From JACJYC01 sp964558465 (lineage in GTDB: Bacteria; Bacteroidota; Bacteroidia; Chitinophagales; Saprospiraceae), in the NCBI GenBank assembly GCA_964558465.1, contig CAZLEF010000005.1, positions 52,274-116,273 on the forward strand: a stretch of DNA of 64,000 nt, in the 5' to 3' direction. The notes under the pieces were generated by a model that saw only the letters and a list, made by a program, of their open reading frames with translations, searched no databases and had not been told where the DNA came from. The translations under genes were made by a program, and so were the position numbers. Positions 52,712 through 62,132 of the stretch are shown here, piece by piece. Each line of letters opens with the position of its first letter. Positions within the stretch are counted from its first letter, which is position 1.

Positions 52712-52780
52712 AACAGGTGCATAAATTCCAATGAAGCCCCATCGAGGCGACATGCTTTAGCATGGGGCAAAGCCCCTGTT
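52712..52780. repeat. REP-like multi-palindromic element
   Basis: AACAGG (52712) pairs with CCTGTT (near 52775), GCCCCAT (52736-52742) with ATGGGGC (52762-52768), and ATGCT-TTA-GCAT forms an inner hairpin. The result is a nested or branched foldback of about 70 bases. It has the look of a REP/MITE dispersed element; copies elsewhere in the genome would be needed to confirm. Confidence 0.6.
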
Positions 52781-53195
52781 AAAGAAAATGTGAGATATAC
52801 TTCAAATACCCGGTCCGACCAGCCTCTTTGCGCCAAAACCGGACGGATTCCACCAGGCGGTTGAACGCCATCACATAGAGGCTTTCCAGGGAGGGAACGA
52901 GGTAGCCCGCCGGCTGAAAATTCGGACTCATTACCAGGTGATCGTCGGCGTGGAGGTCTTCCCGCACCTCGATAGCGTCCAGTATGGCATCGATCAACGT
53001 CATCCTGGAATCGGCGGCGGAAACCGGAGCATCCACATCTTTACCCTGTGATACTTTGCGGAAATATTCCTTGAGTTGTTCGTAGGTCAGTTCGATATCC
53101 TTGTCGGAAAGCCGGGGATACTCTTTCCAGGTATTTGACACGACGGTTTCGATGGTGTGGAGAAGGGGTTGTAACGCCGGATGTGGTTCTGTCAT
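52779..53195 (-). CDS. hypothetical protein (138 aa)
   Basis: Start MTEPHPALQPL at 53195; the frame open to 53282 runs into the duplicated element and is not part of the gene. The protein is helical: a first half with LLHTIETVVSNTWKEYPRLSDKDIELTYEQLKEYF and a later DRLHADDHLV-like loop with the adjacent LVMSPNFQPAGYLVPSLESLYVMAFNRLV. No membrane segment and no family recognised. Its 3' end touches the REP-like element. Confidence 0.65.
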   Translation of the reverse strand: MTEPHPALQPLLHTIETVVSNTWKEYPRLSDKDIELTYEQLKEYFRKVSQGKDVDAPVSAADSRMTLIDAILDAIEVREDLHADDHLVMSPNFQPAGYLVPSLESLYVMAFNRLVESVRFWRKEAGRTGYLKYISHFL

Positions 53196-53260
53196 AATCG
53201 AAACGATTGGTTTTGAGTGATGAAGATACAAACGGCCCTGGTTTTTGTTTACAAAACTTT

Positions 53261-53407
53261 CAAATTCTCTTTCCGCTTCCACGCCTTCACTTTAACCAAA
53301 ATGGATGAAAACTCAAACTCCGCAGCTTCCCGGATCAATTTTACGAGTTCGGGCCCCCCTATGGCGGTTTTTTGCAAAATTAATGACTTCTCCCCCAACT
53401 TTCACCG
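53261..53407 (-). pseudogene. decayed copy A of an AlbA_2-like small gene
   Basis: Direct, same-orientation copy of the element at 56912-57114, with about 55 bases deleted from the middle. Read on the minus strand it begins at ATA instead of ATG and runs GPELVKLIREAAEFEFSSIL VKVKAWKRKENLK-like text. It keeps the promoter-like TAATTTTG (53375-53382). Start loss plus deletion mark it as a pseudogene. Confidence 0.75.
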
Positions 53408-53454
53408 ATCAAAATTGAAACCACTCATTCAAGTTGCGCCCAGCCTCAAGGGAA

Positions 53455-54867
53455 TCAATCTTCAAGTTGCATCCCCGCAATTTTACCCCCGGCGATCAAA
53501 ATAGTTGCCCGGAGGGGAACGTCTTTGAAGGAGAGCCGGGTTTCCTCGCCGTTTACCTTAATTTCCGCGATTTCTTTACCCTTGAGATCGTTTCCTGCCG
53601 ATTTCAATAATTTTAAATGGGTTTCCATCGGCGCCATCCCGATCATTTGCCGGGTGAAATGTTGCTGAACAAATGCCCGGATGGCCTCGTCGTTCCCCGA
53701 TGAAATGGTCTGGAGAAAGTTTTTGATCAGGCCGCCTTGCGGATGTTCGTCCAGGCCGGCGACGGGGACATCCTTTACCGAATTGGGTAAAGCAGGTTGG
53801 TACCCCGGTATAAAGACGGCTCTGGCTATCTGGCCGGCCAATGGATGGAAATGCCGCTGCATTGCGTTGCACATCACGATGATCGTCACCTCCTCTTCCA
53901 GATAGCGCAAAAAGTCGCAGAAAAAAATGCCGTTTCCCCCGTTGTGCGTAACCAGCCAGGTATTTCTGGGGGTAGGGAATAAAGCCCATCCGTAGCCGTA
54001 ATAGGTACCGGCGCCCTCTCCTTCTTCGATATGCCGGGCGTAATATTTTTCTTTGGCTTTCTGATCCAGGATCTGATCGCCCGACAAAGCCTGATGCCAC
54101 AGGTAAAGGTCTTCGACGGTGGATAAAATGCCGCCGTTGCCGCGCAAATTCCAGTAAGGACCATCCGATGCCCAGGGTTTTTCATTGGGTTTTCCCCATC
54201 TCTGATCACCGCGGTACCCGGCGGCAACGTTGTTTTGATCCCAACCGGGCATCAGATACCCCGTATTTTTCATGCCGGCAGGTTGGAACAGATACCGGTT
54301 CAGGAATGCTTCGTACGGCTCGCCGGTGACGATCTCGATCACGGCGGCCAGCAAACTGTAACCCGCGTTGGAATAATCGTAGGCCGTGCCCGGCTGGAAC
54401 GAGAGGGGCGCCTGCAGGGCTTTGGATACGTATTCCTCCCGTGAAATGGAGGTGTAATCGTCCACGATATTGGGAATGATGCCGCTGCTATGGGTCAACA
54501 GATGGTGAAGGGTGATGCCGGATTTGTCGGGTGGTACATTGTTGAAATACTTGCCGATGGGGTCCTGAACGGAGAGTTTGCCCATCATCTCCAGTTTGAG
54601 AATGGCGGCGCCGGTGAATTGTTTGGTCACCGAGCCGGTTTCGAGAACGGTAGTGGGCGCGACCGGCGTCTTCAGATCGCGGTCGGCCAGGCCGTAACCT
54701 TTTTTGAATACCCCGTCCTTTGTAGCCACCAGAACGCTGCCACTGAAATGCTGTTCCGTTGTCAGTTGATTCAAGAACTGATCAATCGTATTGAAGTAAG
54801 CGGGTTGCGCCATGCCGCAGGTCCAGAAGATCCATATCGGGAAAAAAAGGAATTTCATTTTTGTCAT
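53455..54867 (-). CDS. secreted serine hydrolase (class C beta-lactamase family)
   Basis: 470 aa. Signal peptide 1-20 (KFLFFPIWIFWTCGMAQ). The penicillin-binding/beta-lactamase fold shows SVTK (S79, K82), YSN (165-167), and a THNGG box replacing KTG. HHLLTHSSGI and the LFQPAGMKNTGYLMPG block are typical of the esterase/D-aminopeptidase branch. The C-terminal 100 residues (DEHPQGGLIKNFL onward) are an extra beta/helix domain common in Bacteroidota members. It probably hydrolyses a peptide or ester in the periplasm, not a beta-lactam specifically. It is divergent from the kinase-regulator pair and bracketed by the two AlbA_2-like copies. Confidence 0.88.
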   Translation of the reverse strand: MTKMKFLFFPIWIFWTCGMAQPAYFNTIDQFLNQLTTEQHFSGSVLVATKDGVFKKGYGLADRDLKTPVAPTTVLETGSVTKQFTGAAILKLEMMGKLSVQDPIGKYFNNVPPDKSGITLHHLLTHSSGIIPNIVDDYTSISREEYVSKALQAPLSFQPGTAYDYSNAGYSLLAAVIEIVTGEPYEAFLNRYLFQPAGMKNTGYLMPGWDQNNVAAGYRGDQRWGKPNEKPWASDGPYWNLRGNGGILSTVEDLYLWHQALSGDQILDQKAKEKYYARHIEEGEGAGTYYGYGWALFPTPRNTWLVTHNGGNGIFFCDFLRYLEEEVTIIVMCNAMQRHFHPLAGQIARAVFIPGYQPALPNSVKDVPVAGLDEHPQGGLIKNFLQTISSGNDEAIRAFVQQHFTRQMIGMAPMETHLKLLKSAGNDLKGKEIAEIKVNGEETRLSFKDVPLRATILIAGGKIAGMQLED

Positions 54868-55067
54868 CGTTCGGTCTTTTGGGCGAAACTAAGCCCGCCC
54901 GGAATACCCGGCAGAATTTTTATCCGAACCGGCGGCTTTTTTATTCAAATATTCACGCCCCCTGCGCCGGTTATGTGAAACCGGCCATTTTTTATGTGAA
55001 ACGCATAAATGGGAAAAATAAATAAGGACGTCTGTTCTCCCTGGCGCCGGATTCGTATTTTTACCGG

Positions 55068-56207
55068 ATGGACCTGTACTACCGCATACCCAGGACAGGA
55101 CGGCATGTGCTTTTCTGGATCCTCTACTTCACGGTGCAGGCCGCCGTCATGATGCAGTTTTTTGAAACGGAGGAAGTGTTCCGGAGTATCGACGGGCGGG
55201 AAACCGTGATCCGGACCGGGTTCCCGGGTAGTTTCGGGGCTGCACTGAAGGCGGAATTCATGTCGGCGCCGGGTAAAATGGCGGCGATCTATTTCAACTT
55301 GTATTTTCTGATACCCACCTTCCTGTTCAACAAAAAGATGCTCCGGTATGCCTTGTTCCTGGCGGTCGCAATACTGCTGTCGGCGGGAATGCAGGCTCTG
55401 CTGTCCAAATACGTTTTATGGCCCATGATCTACCCGGATCTGCCCGGCCCCCGCCCGTTGGCCTTCTCGTATTGGGTTCAATATACTGCTCTGGCTTTTA
55501 ACGTAGTCGTGTTTACAGGTTCGATCAAGATCCTCGGGCATTATTACCGGCAGAAAAACACAGCGACCGAACTGGCCCGCCAACAACTGGATACCGAGCT
55601 GGATTTGCTGCGCGCACAGATCAACCCCCATTTCTTTTTTAATACCCTCAACAACCTATACGGTCTGGCGCTGGAAAATTCAAAAGAGACCCCGGAAATG
55701 ATATTGCGGCTGTCGGAGATCATGAGTTATATTTTGTATGACTCCAAAACACAGCAAATTCCGCTGAAGACCGAAATGGAAATCCTGGAAAAATATATAT
55801 CCCTGGAAAAACTGCGCTTCGACGACAACCTGAAGATCCGTTTCTCAATTGACGGGCCCGATACCGGCGTCGAAGTACCCCCCTTGCTGTTTTTGCCTTT
55901 GGTGGAAAATGCGTTCAAACACGGCCCCCGGCAATCCGCCGACCGGCCCTGGGTAGCGGTCGACCTGGAAATAAAGGACTTTATCCGGTTTTCGGTTAAA
56001 AACAGTCTGGGCCCGGACGACGATGGAGGCGGTGGAAATGAGAAGGAGGAAGAGCGTCGTTCCGGTTTAGGGCTGACCAATCTAAAACGGCGCCTCGAAC
56101 TTTTATATCCCGGGAAACACCGGTTTTCAGCCGGGCGCCGGGGCGATTATTTTCAAACAGTGATCGAAATACCATTGACCGATGAACTGCCTGATCATAG
56201 AGGATGA
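55068..56207 (+). CDS. LytS-type membrane sensor histidine kinase
   Basis: 379 aa. Four hydrophobic segments in the first 165 residues (HVLFWILYFTVQAAVMM, MAAIYFNLYFLIPTFLF, YALFLAVAILLSAGMQ, YTALAFNVVVFTGSIKILG). The His_kinase domain has QINPHFFFNTLNNLYGLA with the phospho-acceptor His at about 190, followed by LVENAFKHG (N box) and a GLGLTNLKRRLEL end. There is no sensor domain beyond the membrane helices. It overlaps the regulator gene by 26 bases. Confidence 0.92.
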   Translation: MDLYYRIPRTGRHVLFWILYFTVQAAVMMQFFETEEVFRSIDGRETVIRTGFPGSFGAALKAEFMSAPGKMAAIYFNLYFLIPTFLFNKKMLRYALFLAVAILLSAGMQALLSKYVLWPMIYPDLPGPRPLAFSYWVQYTALAFNVVVFTGSIKILGHYYRQKNTATELARQQLDTELDLLRAQINPHFFFNTLNNLYGLALENSKETPEMILRLSEIMSYILYDSKTQQIPLKTEMEILEKYISLEKLRFDDNLKIRFSIDGPDTGVEVPPLLFLPLVENAFKHGPRQSADRPWVAVDLEIKDFIRFSVKNSLGPDDDGGGGNEKEEERRSGLGLTNLKRRLELLYPGKHRFSAGRRGDYFQTVIEIPLTDELPDHRG

Positions 56208-56850
56208 ACCCGTAGCTGCCGGCATTATTGAAAATTACATCCGGCGAACGGAAGGGCTGCGCCTTGCCGGAAGCTGCAGGAACGCCGCCCAGGGTTTACA
56301 GTTTCTGGAAAAACACCCCGGGGTGGACCTGATCTTCCTCGATATCGAAATGCCGGGGATGAGCGGCCTGGGGTTTATCAAAAGTTTGTCCGACCCGCCC
56401 AAGGTGATCATCACCACAGCCTACCGCGAGTTTGCCGTGGAGGGTTTCGAACTGAATGCCGCGGACTACCTGCTCAAACCCATCCGGTACGAGCGCTTTC
56501 AAAAAGCTGTAGAAAAGGTCAACTCCGGCCGGCCCGAATATTGGTATGTGAAATCCGGCAACAAAACCATCCGGGTCAACCTGCACGACGTTCTTTATAT
56601 CGAGGGCATGGGCAACTATGTGAAACTGGCACTGGCCGACCAGTCTTCCATCGTGACCTACCAGCGGCTGGGCGACCTGGAAAAACAACTGCCGGCCCCG
56701 CTTTTTATCCGGATCCACCGGTCCTACATCGTCGGTGTCAGGCAAGTGGAGTCATTCGGCGCATCCAGCGTCCTGATCGGGCGGAGATCCTTGCCCGTCG
56801 GCGGGCAGTACCGGGAAAACCTTGACCGGTTTTTGGCGGGGTTACCTTGA
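56182..56850 (+). CDS. LytTR-family response regulator (second pair)
   Basis: 222 aa. Receiver with E7/D8, phospho-acceptor D54 (IFLDIEMPGM) and K in LKPIRY. LytTR domain from about 130: NKTIRVNLHDVLYIEGMGNYVKLALAD and FIRIHRSYIVGVRQVESFG. It starts inside the kinase gene by 26 bases, so it is coupled to it. A likely target is the divergent serine hydrolase gene upstream. Confidence 0.95.
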   Translation: MNCLIIEDEPVAAGIIENYIRRTEGLRLAGSCRNAAQGLQFLEKHPGVDLIFLDIEMPGMSGLGFIKSLSDPPKVIITTAYREFAVEGFELNAADYLLKPIRYERFQKAVEKVNSGRPEYWYVKSGNKTIRVNLHDVLYIEGMGNYVKLALADQSSIVTYQRLGDLEKQLPAPLFIRIHRSYIVGVRQVESFGASSVLIGRRSLPVGGQYRENLDRFLAGLP

Positions 56851-56903
56851 GGCGGAAATGCTCTTCCCCGGTATTCATCACAGCGGATTCGATGGTGTAT
56901 TTA

Positions 56904-57071
56904 TTAAGCCTCCAAATTCTCCTTCCGTTTCCATACCTTCACTTTAACCAAAACGGATGAAAACTCAAACTCCGCAGCCGGGTTTTTATCGGTATTGGTG
57001 GTAGAAACAGTTTTCTCCAACCTGTCCGATTCCGTTTCCCGGATCAATTTTTCGAGTTCGGTTTGCCTCAT
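56904..57071 (-). CDS. AlbA_2-like truncated small gene (copy B)
   Basis: 55 aa: MRQTELEKLIRETESDRLEK at the start resembles the opening of AlbA_2 (divergent AAA_4) transcription factors, in which TELxxLIxxGESxRLEFK is typical. The domain stops there and a new tail, FEFSSVLVKVKVWKRKENLEA, follows. So the gene is a stub of the family, with a start, a promoter-like TAATTTTG and a stop, perhaps still expressed. The decayed copy A lies 3.6 kb to the left in the same orientation. Confidence 0.5.
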   Translation of the reverse strand: MRQTELEKLIRETESDRLEKTVSTTNTDKNPAAEFEFSSVLVKVKVWKRKENLEA

Positions 57072-57114
57072 GAAGGTTTTTTGCAAAATTAATGACTTCT
57101 CCCTAACTTTCACC
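56912..57114. repeat. direct repeat copy B (partner of 53261-53407)
   Basis: About 200 bases that align with 53261-53407 apart from a 55-base deletion in the latter. Both copies have the same orientation and flank the serine hydrolase / LytS / LytTR block. Confidence 0.8.
57084..57091 (-). promoter_or_regulatory. -7 element TAATTTTG of the AlbA_2-like stub
   Basis: Minus-strand TAATTTTG fits TAnnTTTG, 13 bases before the ATG at 57071. The same word is retained in copy A (53375-53382). Confidence 0.5.
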
Positions 57115-57143
57115 CCGCAAAACCAATACCAACCGGAACAAGC

Positions 57144-60100
57144 ATGAAAAACCTCCTCCTCCTTTGTCTGCTGTTGATCGGCGCGAGCCCTGTTTTTGCA
57201 CAGAATACGGCAACCAAAACAACCCCGACCGATCCCAATACCTTCTTCCAACCCCTGAAATGGCGCAACATCGGCCCCTTCCGCGGCGGGCGCTCCGTGG
57301 CGGCCTGCGGCGTACCTGGCGACATTCTGACCTACTACATGGGGACCACCGGCGGCGGACTCTGGAAAACCGAGGACGCCGGCCAGTACTGGGCCAATAT
57401 CTCCGACGGCTTTTTCAAAACGGGGTCGGTGGGCGCCGTGGCCGTGGCGGAAACCGACCCGAATATTGTTTATTGCGGCATGGGCGAACACGCCGTGCGC
57501 GGCGTCATGACCTCCCACGGCGACGGCGTGTATAAATCCACGGATGCCGGCAAAACCTGGAAAAAGATCGGCCTGGACCTGACCCAGCATATCGCCCGCA
57601 TCATCATCCACCCCAAAGACCCCAACACGGTCTACGTCGCAGCCCAGGGCGCCCTGTACGGCAAAAGTACCGAACGCGGATTGTACCGCAGCAAGGACGG
57701 CGGCCTTACCTGGACCCGGATCCTGTATGTCAACGAACAAACCGGCTGCGCCGACCTGTCGATGGACCTCAACAACCCGCTGACGCTCTATGCCGCCATG
57801 TGGGAATACGGCCGTCGCCCCTGGCAGGTGATCAGCGGCGGCCCCGGCAGCGGCCTGTATAAATCGGTGGACGGCGGCGATACCTGGGAAAAAATCCACA
57901 ACGGCCTGCCCGAAGAAAAAGGCAAAATGGCGGTTTCCGTCTGCCAGTCCAACCCCGATAAAGTCTACGCCCTCATCGAAAGCGACTCCGAAAAAGAACT
58001 CGGCGGCCTGTTTGTGTCCAACAACGCCGGCAAAAGCTGGAGCCGGGTGAGCGACGACCACCGGCTGATACAACGCGCCTGGTATTATATCGAGGTATTT
58101 GCCGACCCAACGGACGAAAACACGGTCTACGTTCTGAGCGCCCCGGCCCTGCGCTCCATCGACGGCGGCAAAACCTGGGAAATCCTTTCGGCCCCTCATG
58201 GCGATTTTCACGACCTGTGGATCAACCCCCGGAATTCGAAGAACATGGTCATTGCCAACGACGGCGGCGCCTCCATCACCTTCAATTATGGCAAAACCTG
58301 GTCGACCCAGGACAATATGCCCACTGCCCAAATGTACCGGATCAATGTGGATAATCAATTCCCTTACCGGATTTACGGCGGACAGCAGGACAATAGCTCC
58401 GTCAGGATCGCTTCCCGGGAATTGAACAGCGGCGGCATCGGGCAGACCAGTTGGACCTATTCCGCCGGAGGCGAATGCGCCTTCCTGGCCTTCGACCCCG
58501 ATAACCCCCGGTATGTGCTGGGTGGGAGTTACCAGGGTACGATCGAGGTGCTGGACACCAGGGCGGAAGCCGGAACCAATATCATGTCGGCGCCCATCCA
58601 GTATCTGGCCATGGACGCCAAGGATATGCGTTACCGCTTCAACTGGAACGCCCCCATTATCTGGTCGCGGCACGAAGCTAACACCTATTTCCACTGCGCC
58701 CAATACGTATTGCGCACCCAGGATATGGGTAATACCTGGAAAGAGATCTCCCCCGATCTGACCCGCAATGACAAAACCAAACAAGGTAAACCCGGGGTTC
58801 CTTATACCAACGAAGGCGTGGGCGCCGAAAATTACGGAACCATCAGTTATATCATCGAATCGCCCCATGGAAAAGGGGTAATCTGGACCGGCAGCGACGA
58901 CGGCCTTGTGCACATCACCCGCGACGGGGGCGCTACCTGGCAGAACGTTACGCCCGCCGGCCTGGCCGAATGCCTGATCAACGCCATCGATGTATCCCCC
59001 CACGACCCGGCCACCGCCTATATCGCCACCACCCGGTACAAATTCAACGACCATACCCCTGCCCTGTACAAAACCACCGATTACGGCAAAACCTGGACCA
59101 ATATCAGCAAAGGCATTCCCCAGGGCGCCTTTACCCGGGTGGTCCGGGAGGATGAAGGGCGCAGAGACCTGTTGTACGCCGGAACGGAAACCGGGCTGTT
59201 TATTTCCTGGAACGGTGGACGCGAGTGGACCTCCTTCCAGTTGAATATGCCGGTAACGCCCATTACCGACCTGATGGCGCGGCACGGCGACCTGATCGCC
59301 GCCACCTCCGGCCGGTCGTACTGGGTGTTGGACGATCTGGCCCTGTTGCGCCAATACGAAAACACCGCGGAAGCCTTCAAATTGTTCCAACCCGAACCTC
59401 CCTTGCTGGTCAACGGATCGAGCCAGTTGGACGGTTCCTCCCCCGAATTCAAGGGAACCCATCCTTTGAGGGGGGTAAATCCGGCCAACGGGGCCGTTAT
59501 TTATTACCAGTTGCCGGAACCTAAAGAAAAAACACCCGTCACCCTGGAGATCAAAAATGCCCGGGGACAGTTGGTCCGCCGTTTTACCTCCGAAAAGGAC
59601 AGCACCTTCCAGGAATGGGACGGAGGGCCGTCCGCTCAGCCTGTGCTGCCTGCTGCGAAAGGTCTGAACCGGTTTGTCTGGGATCTGCGCAATCCGACCC
59701 TGACCGGCGTGCCCGGGGTTTATATCGAAGGCAGTTTTGACGGACACAAGGTCGTGCCGGGGACTTATACCCTGACCCTGAAAAAAGACAAACAGGAGGC
59801 CTCCACCACCGTTGAAGTAAAACCCAATCCGCTGTACCCAACCGACGCGGCGACCTACGACGAATACCACGAAGCCATGACCGCCATGTCCGGTATCCTG
59901 AATGATATGCACCAGACGATCAATACGATGTACGACCTGCGCAAACAGCTTGAATCCATCCTGAAAAAACTGCCCGGCGAAAGCCGCTTTCAGTCCATCC
60001 GGGCGGAAGGCCAGGCCCTGCTCAAACGGATGACCGACTGGGACGGCGAGATGGTGCAGCGCAAGTCCAAGGCCTACGACGACGTCGAGAATTTCGCGAA

Positions 60101-60320
60101 TAAGCTGTCCGCCAATTACCTGTTCCTGATCAACCAGACCGAGAGCGATATTCCGAGAGTTATCCAACCTGTGCGCGAACGGCGGCAGGAACTGGACGCG
60201 GAGTGGGCAAAATTCCAGACCGTTGCCCGCCAGTTGCTGGACAAGGATCTTGCCGCCTTCAATCAGGTGTTGTGGAATGCGGGGGTTGGGGCGATTTTGA
60301 TGGGGCATGCCCGGCCGTAG
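57144..60320 (+). CDS. secreted BNR/VPS10-type beta-propeller protein
   Basis: 1058 aa. Signal peptide 1-20 (LLLLCLLLIGASPVFAQ). Two propeller-like halves of BNR repeats with S/T-x-D-x-G-x-T-W motifs: GVYKSTDAGKTWKKIG, GLYRSKDGGLTWTRI, GLYKSVDGGDTWEKI, SIDGGKTWEI, HITRDGGATWQNV and LYKTTDYGKTWTNI, over about residues 40-780. The last 250 residues include a sandwich domain (VTLEIKNARGQLVRRFTSEK) and a helical tail, without a T9SS tail. Often called glycosyl hydrolase in databases on the strength of BNR repeats, but no catalytic residues could be identified. Probably a surface or periplasmic binding or peptidase-associated protein. Confidence 0.88.
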   Translation: MKNLLLLCLLLIGASPVFAQNTATKTTPTDPNTFFQPLKWRNIGPFRGGRSVAACGVPGDILTYYMGTTGGGLWKTEDAGQYWANISDGFFKTGSVGAVAVAETDPNIVYCGMGEHAVRGVMTSHGDGVYKSTDAGKTWKKIGLDLTQHIARIIIHPKDPNTVYVAAQGALYGKSTERGLYRSKDGGLTWTRILYVNEQTGCADLSMDLNNPLTLYAAMWEYGRRPWQVISGGPGSGLYKSVDGGDTWEKIHNGLPEEKGKMAVSVCQSNPDKVYALIESDSEKELGGLFVSNNAGKSWSRVSDDHRLIQRAWYYIEVFADPTDENTVYVLSAPALRSIDGGKTWEILSAPHGDFHDLWINPRNSKNMVIANDGGASITFNYGKTWSTQDNMPTAQMYRINVDNQFPYRIYGGQQDNSSVRIASRELNSGGIGQTSWTYSAGGECAFLAFDPDNPRYVLGGSYQGTIEVLDTRAEAGTNIMSAPIQYLAMDAKDMRYRFNWNAPIIWSRHEANTYFHCAQYVLRTQDMGNTWKEISPDLTRNDKTKQGKPGVPYTNEGVGAENYGTISYIIESPHGKGVIWTGSDDGLVHITRDGGATWQNVTPAGLAECLINAIDVSPHDPATAYIATTRYKFNDHTPALYKTTDYGKTWTNISKGIPQGAFTRVVREDEGRRDLLYAGTETGLFISWNGGREWTSFQLNMPVTPITDLMARHGDLIAATSGRSYWVLDDLALLRQYENTAEAFKLFQPEPPLLVNGSSQLDGSSPEFKGTHPLRGVNPANGAVIYYQLPEPKEKTPVTLEIKNARGQLVRRFTSEKDSTFQEWDGGPSAQPVLPAAKGLNRFVWDLRNPTLTGVPGVYIEGSFDGHKVVPGTYTLTLKKDKQEASTTVEVKPNPLYPTDAATYDEYHEAMTAMSGILNDMHQTINTMYDLRKQLESILKKLPGESRFQSIRAEGQALLKRMTDWDGEMVQRKSKAYDDVENFANKLSANYLFLINQTESDIPRVIQPVRERRQELDAEWAKFQTVARQLLDKDLAAFNQVLWNAGVGAILMGHARP

Positions 60321-60506
60321 AGACGGAGGGATGGTGAATGGTAGCCGGGCCTGCAGCAGGTAACCAGCCTTTTGAGGCGAGGCAGATTGCCTAGGGGACC
60401 CCCTTGGAGTCGAACTTTGTGTCACGCCGCAGCGTTGACCGGCTCCCAAGTGCTGGAAATTGGTTCAGAAATCTTCGACCGACCTAATGTTCCCGGCGGC
60501 AGGCTT

Positions 60507-61463
60507 TTATTTTTCCTTGACAGCGGAAAAGGTTGCCCAACCATTGGCGCAATCGCCGGTCGGAGGTCCGAATGGTATTATCTTTCCTGTAAGTTTATTA
60601 TCAGAAACAAATTCTCCCATTACCTGACTTTTTGTTCCCTTGCAGCAATTACCGATAAATTCAAAGATCAAATCAACCTTGTTTTCAATAATCTTGCCTG
60701 ATATTTTTGTATCCTTTGCTCCGCAATTGTCATATTGGGTTTCAAGCCAAAGAGATTCTCCTGACAAATCATTTTCTTCCAGCGTGAAACGAACAGCATA
60801 TTTATATGAAGCAACAGTAGGTTTTCTTAACCCGTTGGGGTAGAGCAGATGGGTGTACTGAGTCTCAAATATCCAGGTCCCCAAAATCTTTTCCTCCATT
60901 TTTTCTTTTTTGGGAAGGGACGAAACCGCCGGATTCGTTTTCCCGACAGAAAAATTCAATTCCGTCATTAATTTGTCGACGGCTTCCTCCCGTTTGGAAG
61001 GATCGGCAATTGCAAATTTGGGCAGATAACTGCTGGCCTTTTTCAAGATCTTGCCCTCGAAAGATTCAAAGGAAACGGAGATTCGCACCTGGCCGCTGTT
61101 GGTATCGTCGTACACCTCTCCGAACACCACAGTGTTTGCTTCCAGGGATTTCAAACCATCCTTTGCGGTTTTAGGTACGGCGCCGAGATTTGAAATGGCC
61201 CGCTCATTTTCCTTTTGATCGAACAGCCGGGAATAATACCGCCTTTGAAGGATATTACAGCATTCGGATTGGGTCAGGGCTTCTTCAAACTCTTCCGTCA
61301 GGGACATCGTCAGGTCGTTCCTTTCTCCGTTGCGGGTGGTGAACTCCCAGACATAGACTACAGAAGCAGTTTGGGATTTGGCCTGACCGGGAAAAACCAA
61401 TAGCCAGATCATTGTCCAAAAAGGCAGTTTCAGAAAGTGGAAAGATTGATGGATTAATTTCAT
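60507..61463 (-). CDS. exported protein with CsgG/FlgO-like N-terminal domain
   Basis: 318 aa. Signal peptide 1-30 (FWTMIWLLVFPGQAKSQ). Residues 32-165 have the outline of periplasmic CsgG/FlgO/TolB-N-like domains: SVVYVWEFTTRN, SLTEEFEEALTQSECCNILQR and VVFGEVYDDTNSGQVRISVSFES. Residues 195-318 form a separate beta-barrel-like unit (GTWIFETQYTHLLYP, VRFTLEENDLSGESLWLETQYDNCG, GKIIPFGPPTGDC) with several Cys that may pair. It is 9 bases downstream of the small membrane protein gene, so probably one operon. Function unknown. Confidence 0.75.
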   Translation of the reverse strand: MKLIHQSFHFLKLPFWTMIWLLVFPGQAKSQTASVVYVWEFTTRNGERNDLTMSLTEEFEEALTQSECCNILQRRYYSRLFDQKENERAISNLGAVPKTAKDGLKSLEANTVVFGEVYDDTNSGQVRISVSFESFEGKILKKASSYLPKFAIADPSKREEAVDKLMTELNFSVGKTNPAVSSLPKKEKMEEKILGTWIFETQYTHLLYPNGLRKPTVASYKYAVRFTLEENDLSGESLWLETQYDNCGAKDTKISGKIIENKVDLIFEFIGNCCKGTKSQVMGEFVSDNKLTGKIIPFGPPTGDCANGWATFSAVKEK

Positions 61464-61472
61464 GCCGAAGGT

Positions 61473-61988
61473 TTATTTACAGTTTTCCAGGTTGATGGCG
61501 AGGGTTTTATTCCCGTCGATGAAAGTAGAAATTTCGCAATTCCGGGCGCCGTCCTTCACCGCAATTCGATGGTTATCCGGGTCGCGTGGGACCCGGATAA
61601 CGGCAATGGTGGGAGTCCGTTCGAGAAGAATTGCCGGCGCACCGTCAACCTTTGTGTCAGAGGCGCTCAGCCTTGCCGGGAGGATCAGCCGGATGGTGTC
61701 AAAAGTTGGGGAAAGAACCGGCAGGGGAGCGGACTCCCCGGATGGGGCGGAACTCCCTTCATTCATATTAATCGAACTTCCGGCAGGAGGTTCCTCCCTG
61801 GGAGGATCAACTATGAAGATTGTATCCTTGTTCTGCAACAAGCTCGCCGGCGGATCCTTTGCGGGTGCGGGATCCTTATTGAAAATCGATGCCAGAACAG
61901 AAATCAGGCCGATGATGGCGATGGCCAGGCCGATAACTTTAGTCCAGAAGTCGATTCGTTTACTTTTATGTTCGAGGTCTTTGCTCAT
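61473..61988 (-). CDS. membrane-anchored small protein with Pro-rich linker
   Basis: 171 aa from the Met at 61986-61988 (MSKDLEHKSKRIDFW); the earlier Met at 62102 adds a low-quality extension. One membrane helix (about 16-36, VIGLAIAIIGLISVLASIF), a Pro/Ser/Glu linker (40-105), and a short beta domain ending in NCEISTFIDGNKTLAINLENC, where two Cys could form a disulfide. It pairs with the CsgG/FlgO-like gene after it. No family recognised. Confidence 0.7.
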   Translation of the reverse strand: MSKDLEHKSKRIDFWTKVIGLAIAIIGLISVLASIFNKDPAPAKDPPASLLQNKDTIFIVDPPREEPPAGSSINMNEGSSAPSGESAPLPVLSPTFDTIRLILPARLSASDTKVDGAPAILLERTPTIAVIRVPRDPDNHRIAVKDGARNCEISTFIDGNKTLAINLENCK

Positions 61989-62132
61989 ACTCCAAAGCAA
62001 GGTGTCGGGGTTAAAGATAACGGGAAATGGATATATGAGGTAATTTTTTGCCGGACAAATGGTGGATAACCCGGGGAAATTGTGCAGCAGCGGGCTGCAC
62101 AATTAAGGTATTTGATTGGGTATGCGGTAAAA

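Noticed and set aside
56904..60449. 1181-codon minus-strand open frame
   Set aside because: It lies antisense to the clear BNR propeller gene and has shadow-type composition; only its last 55 codons are a plausible separate small gene.
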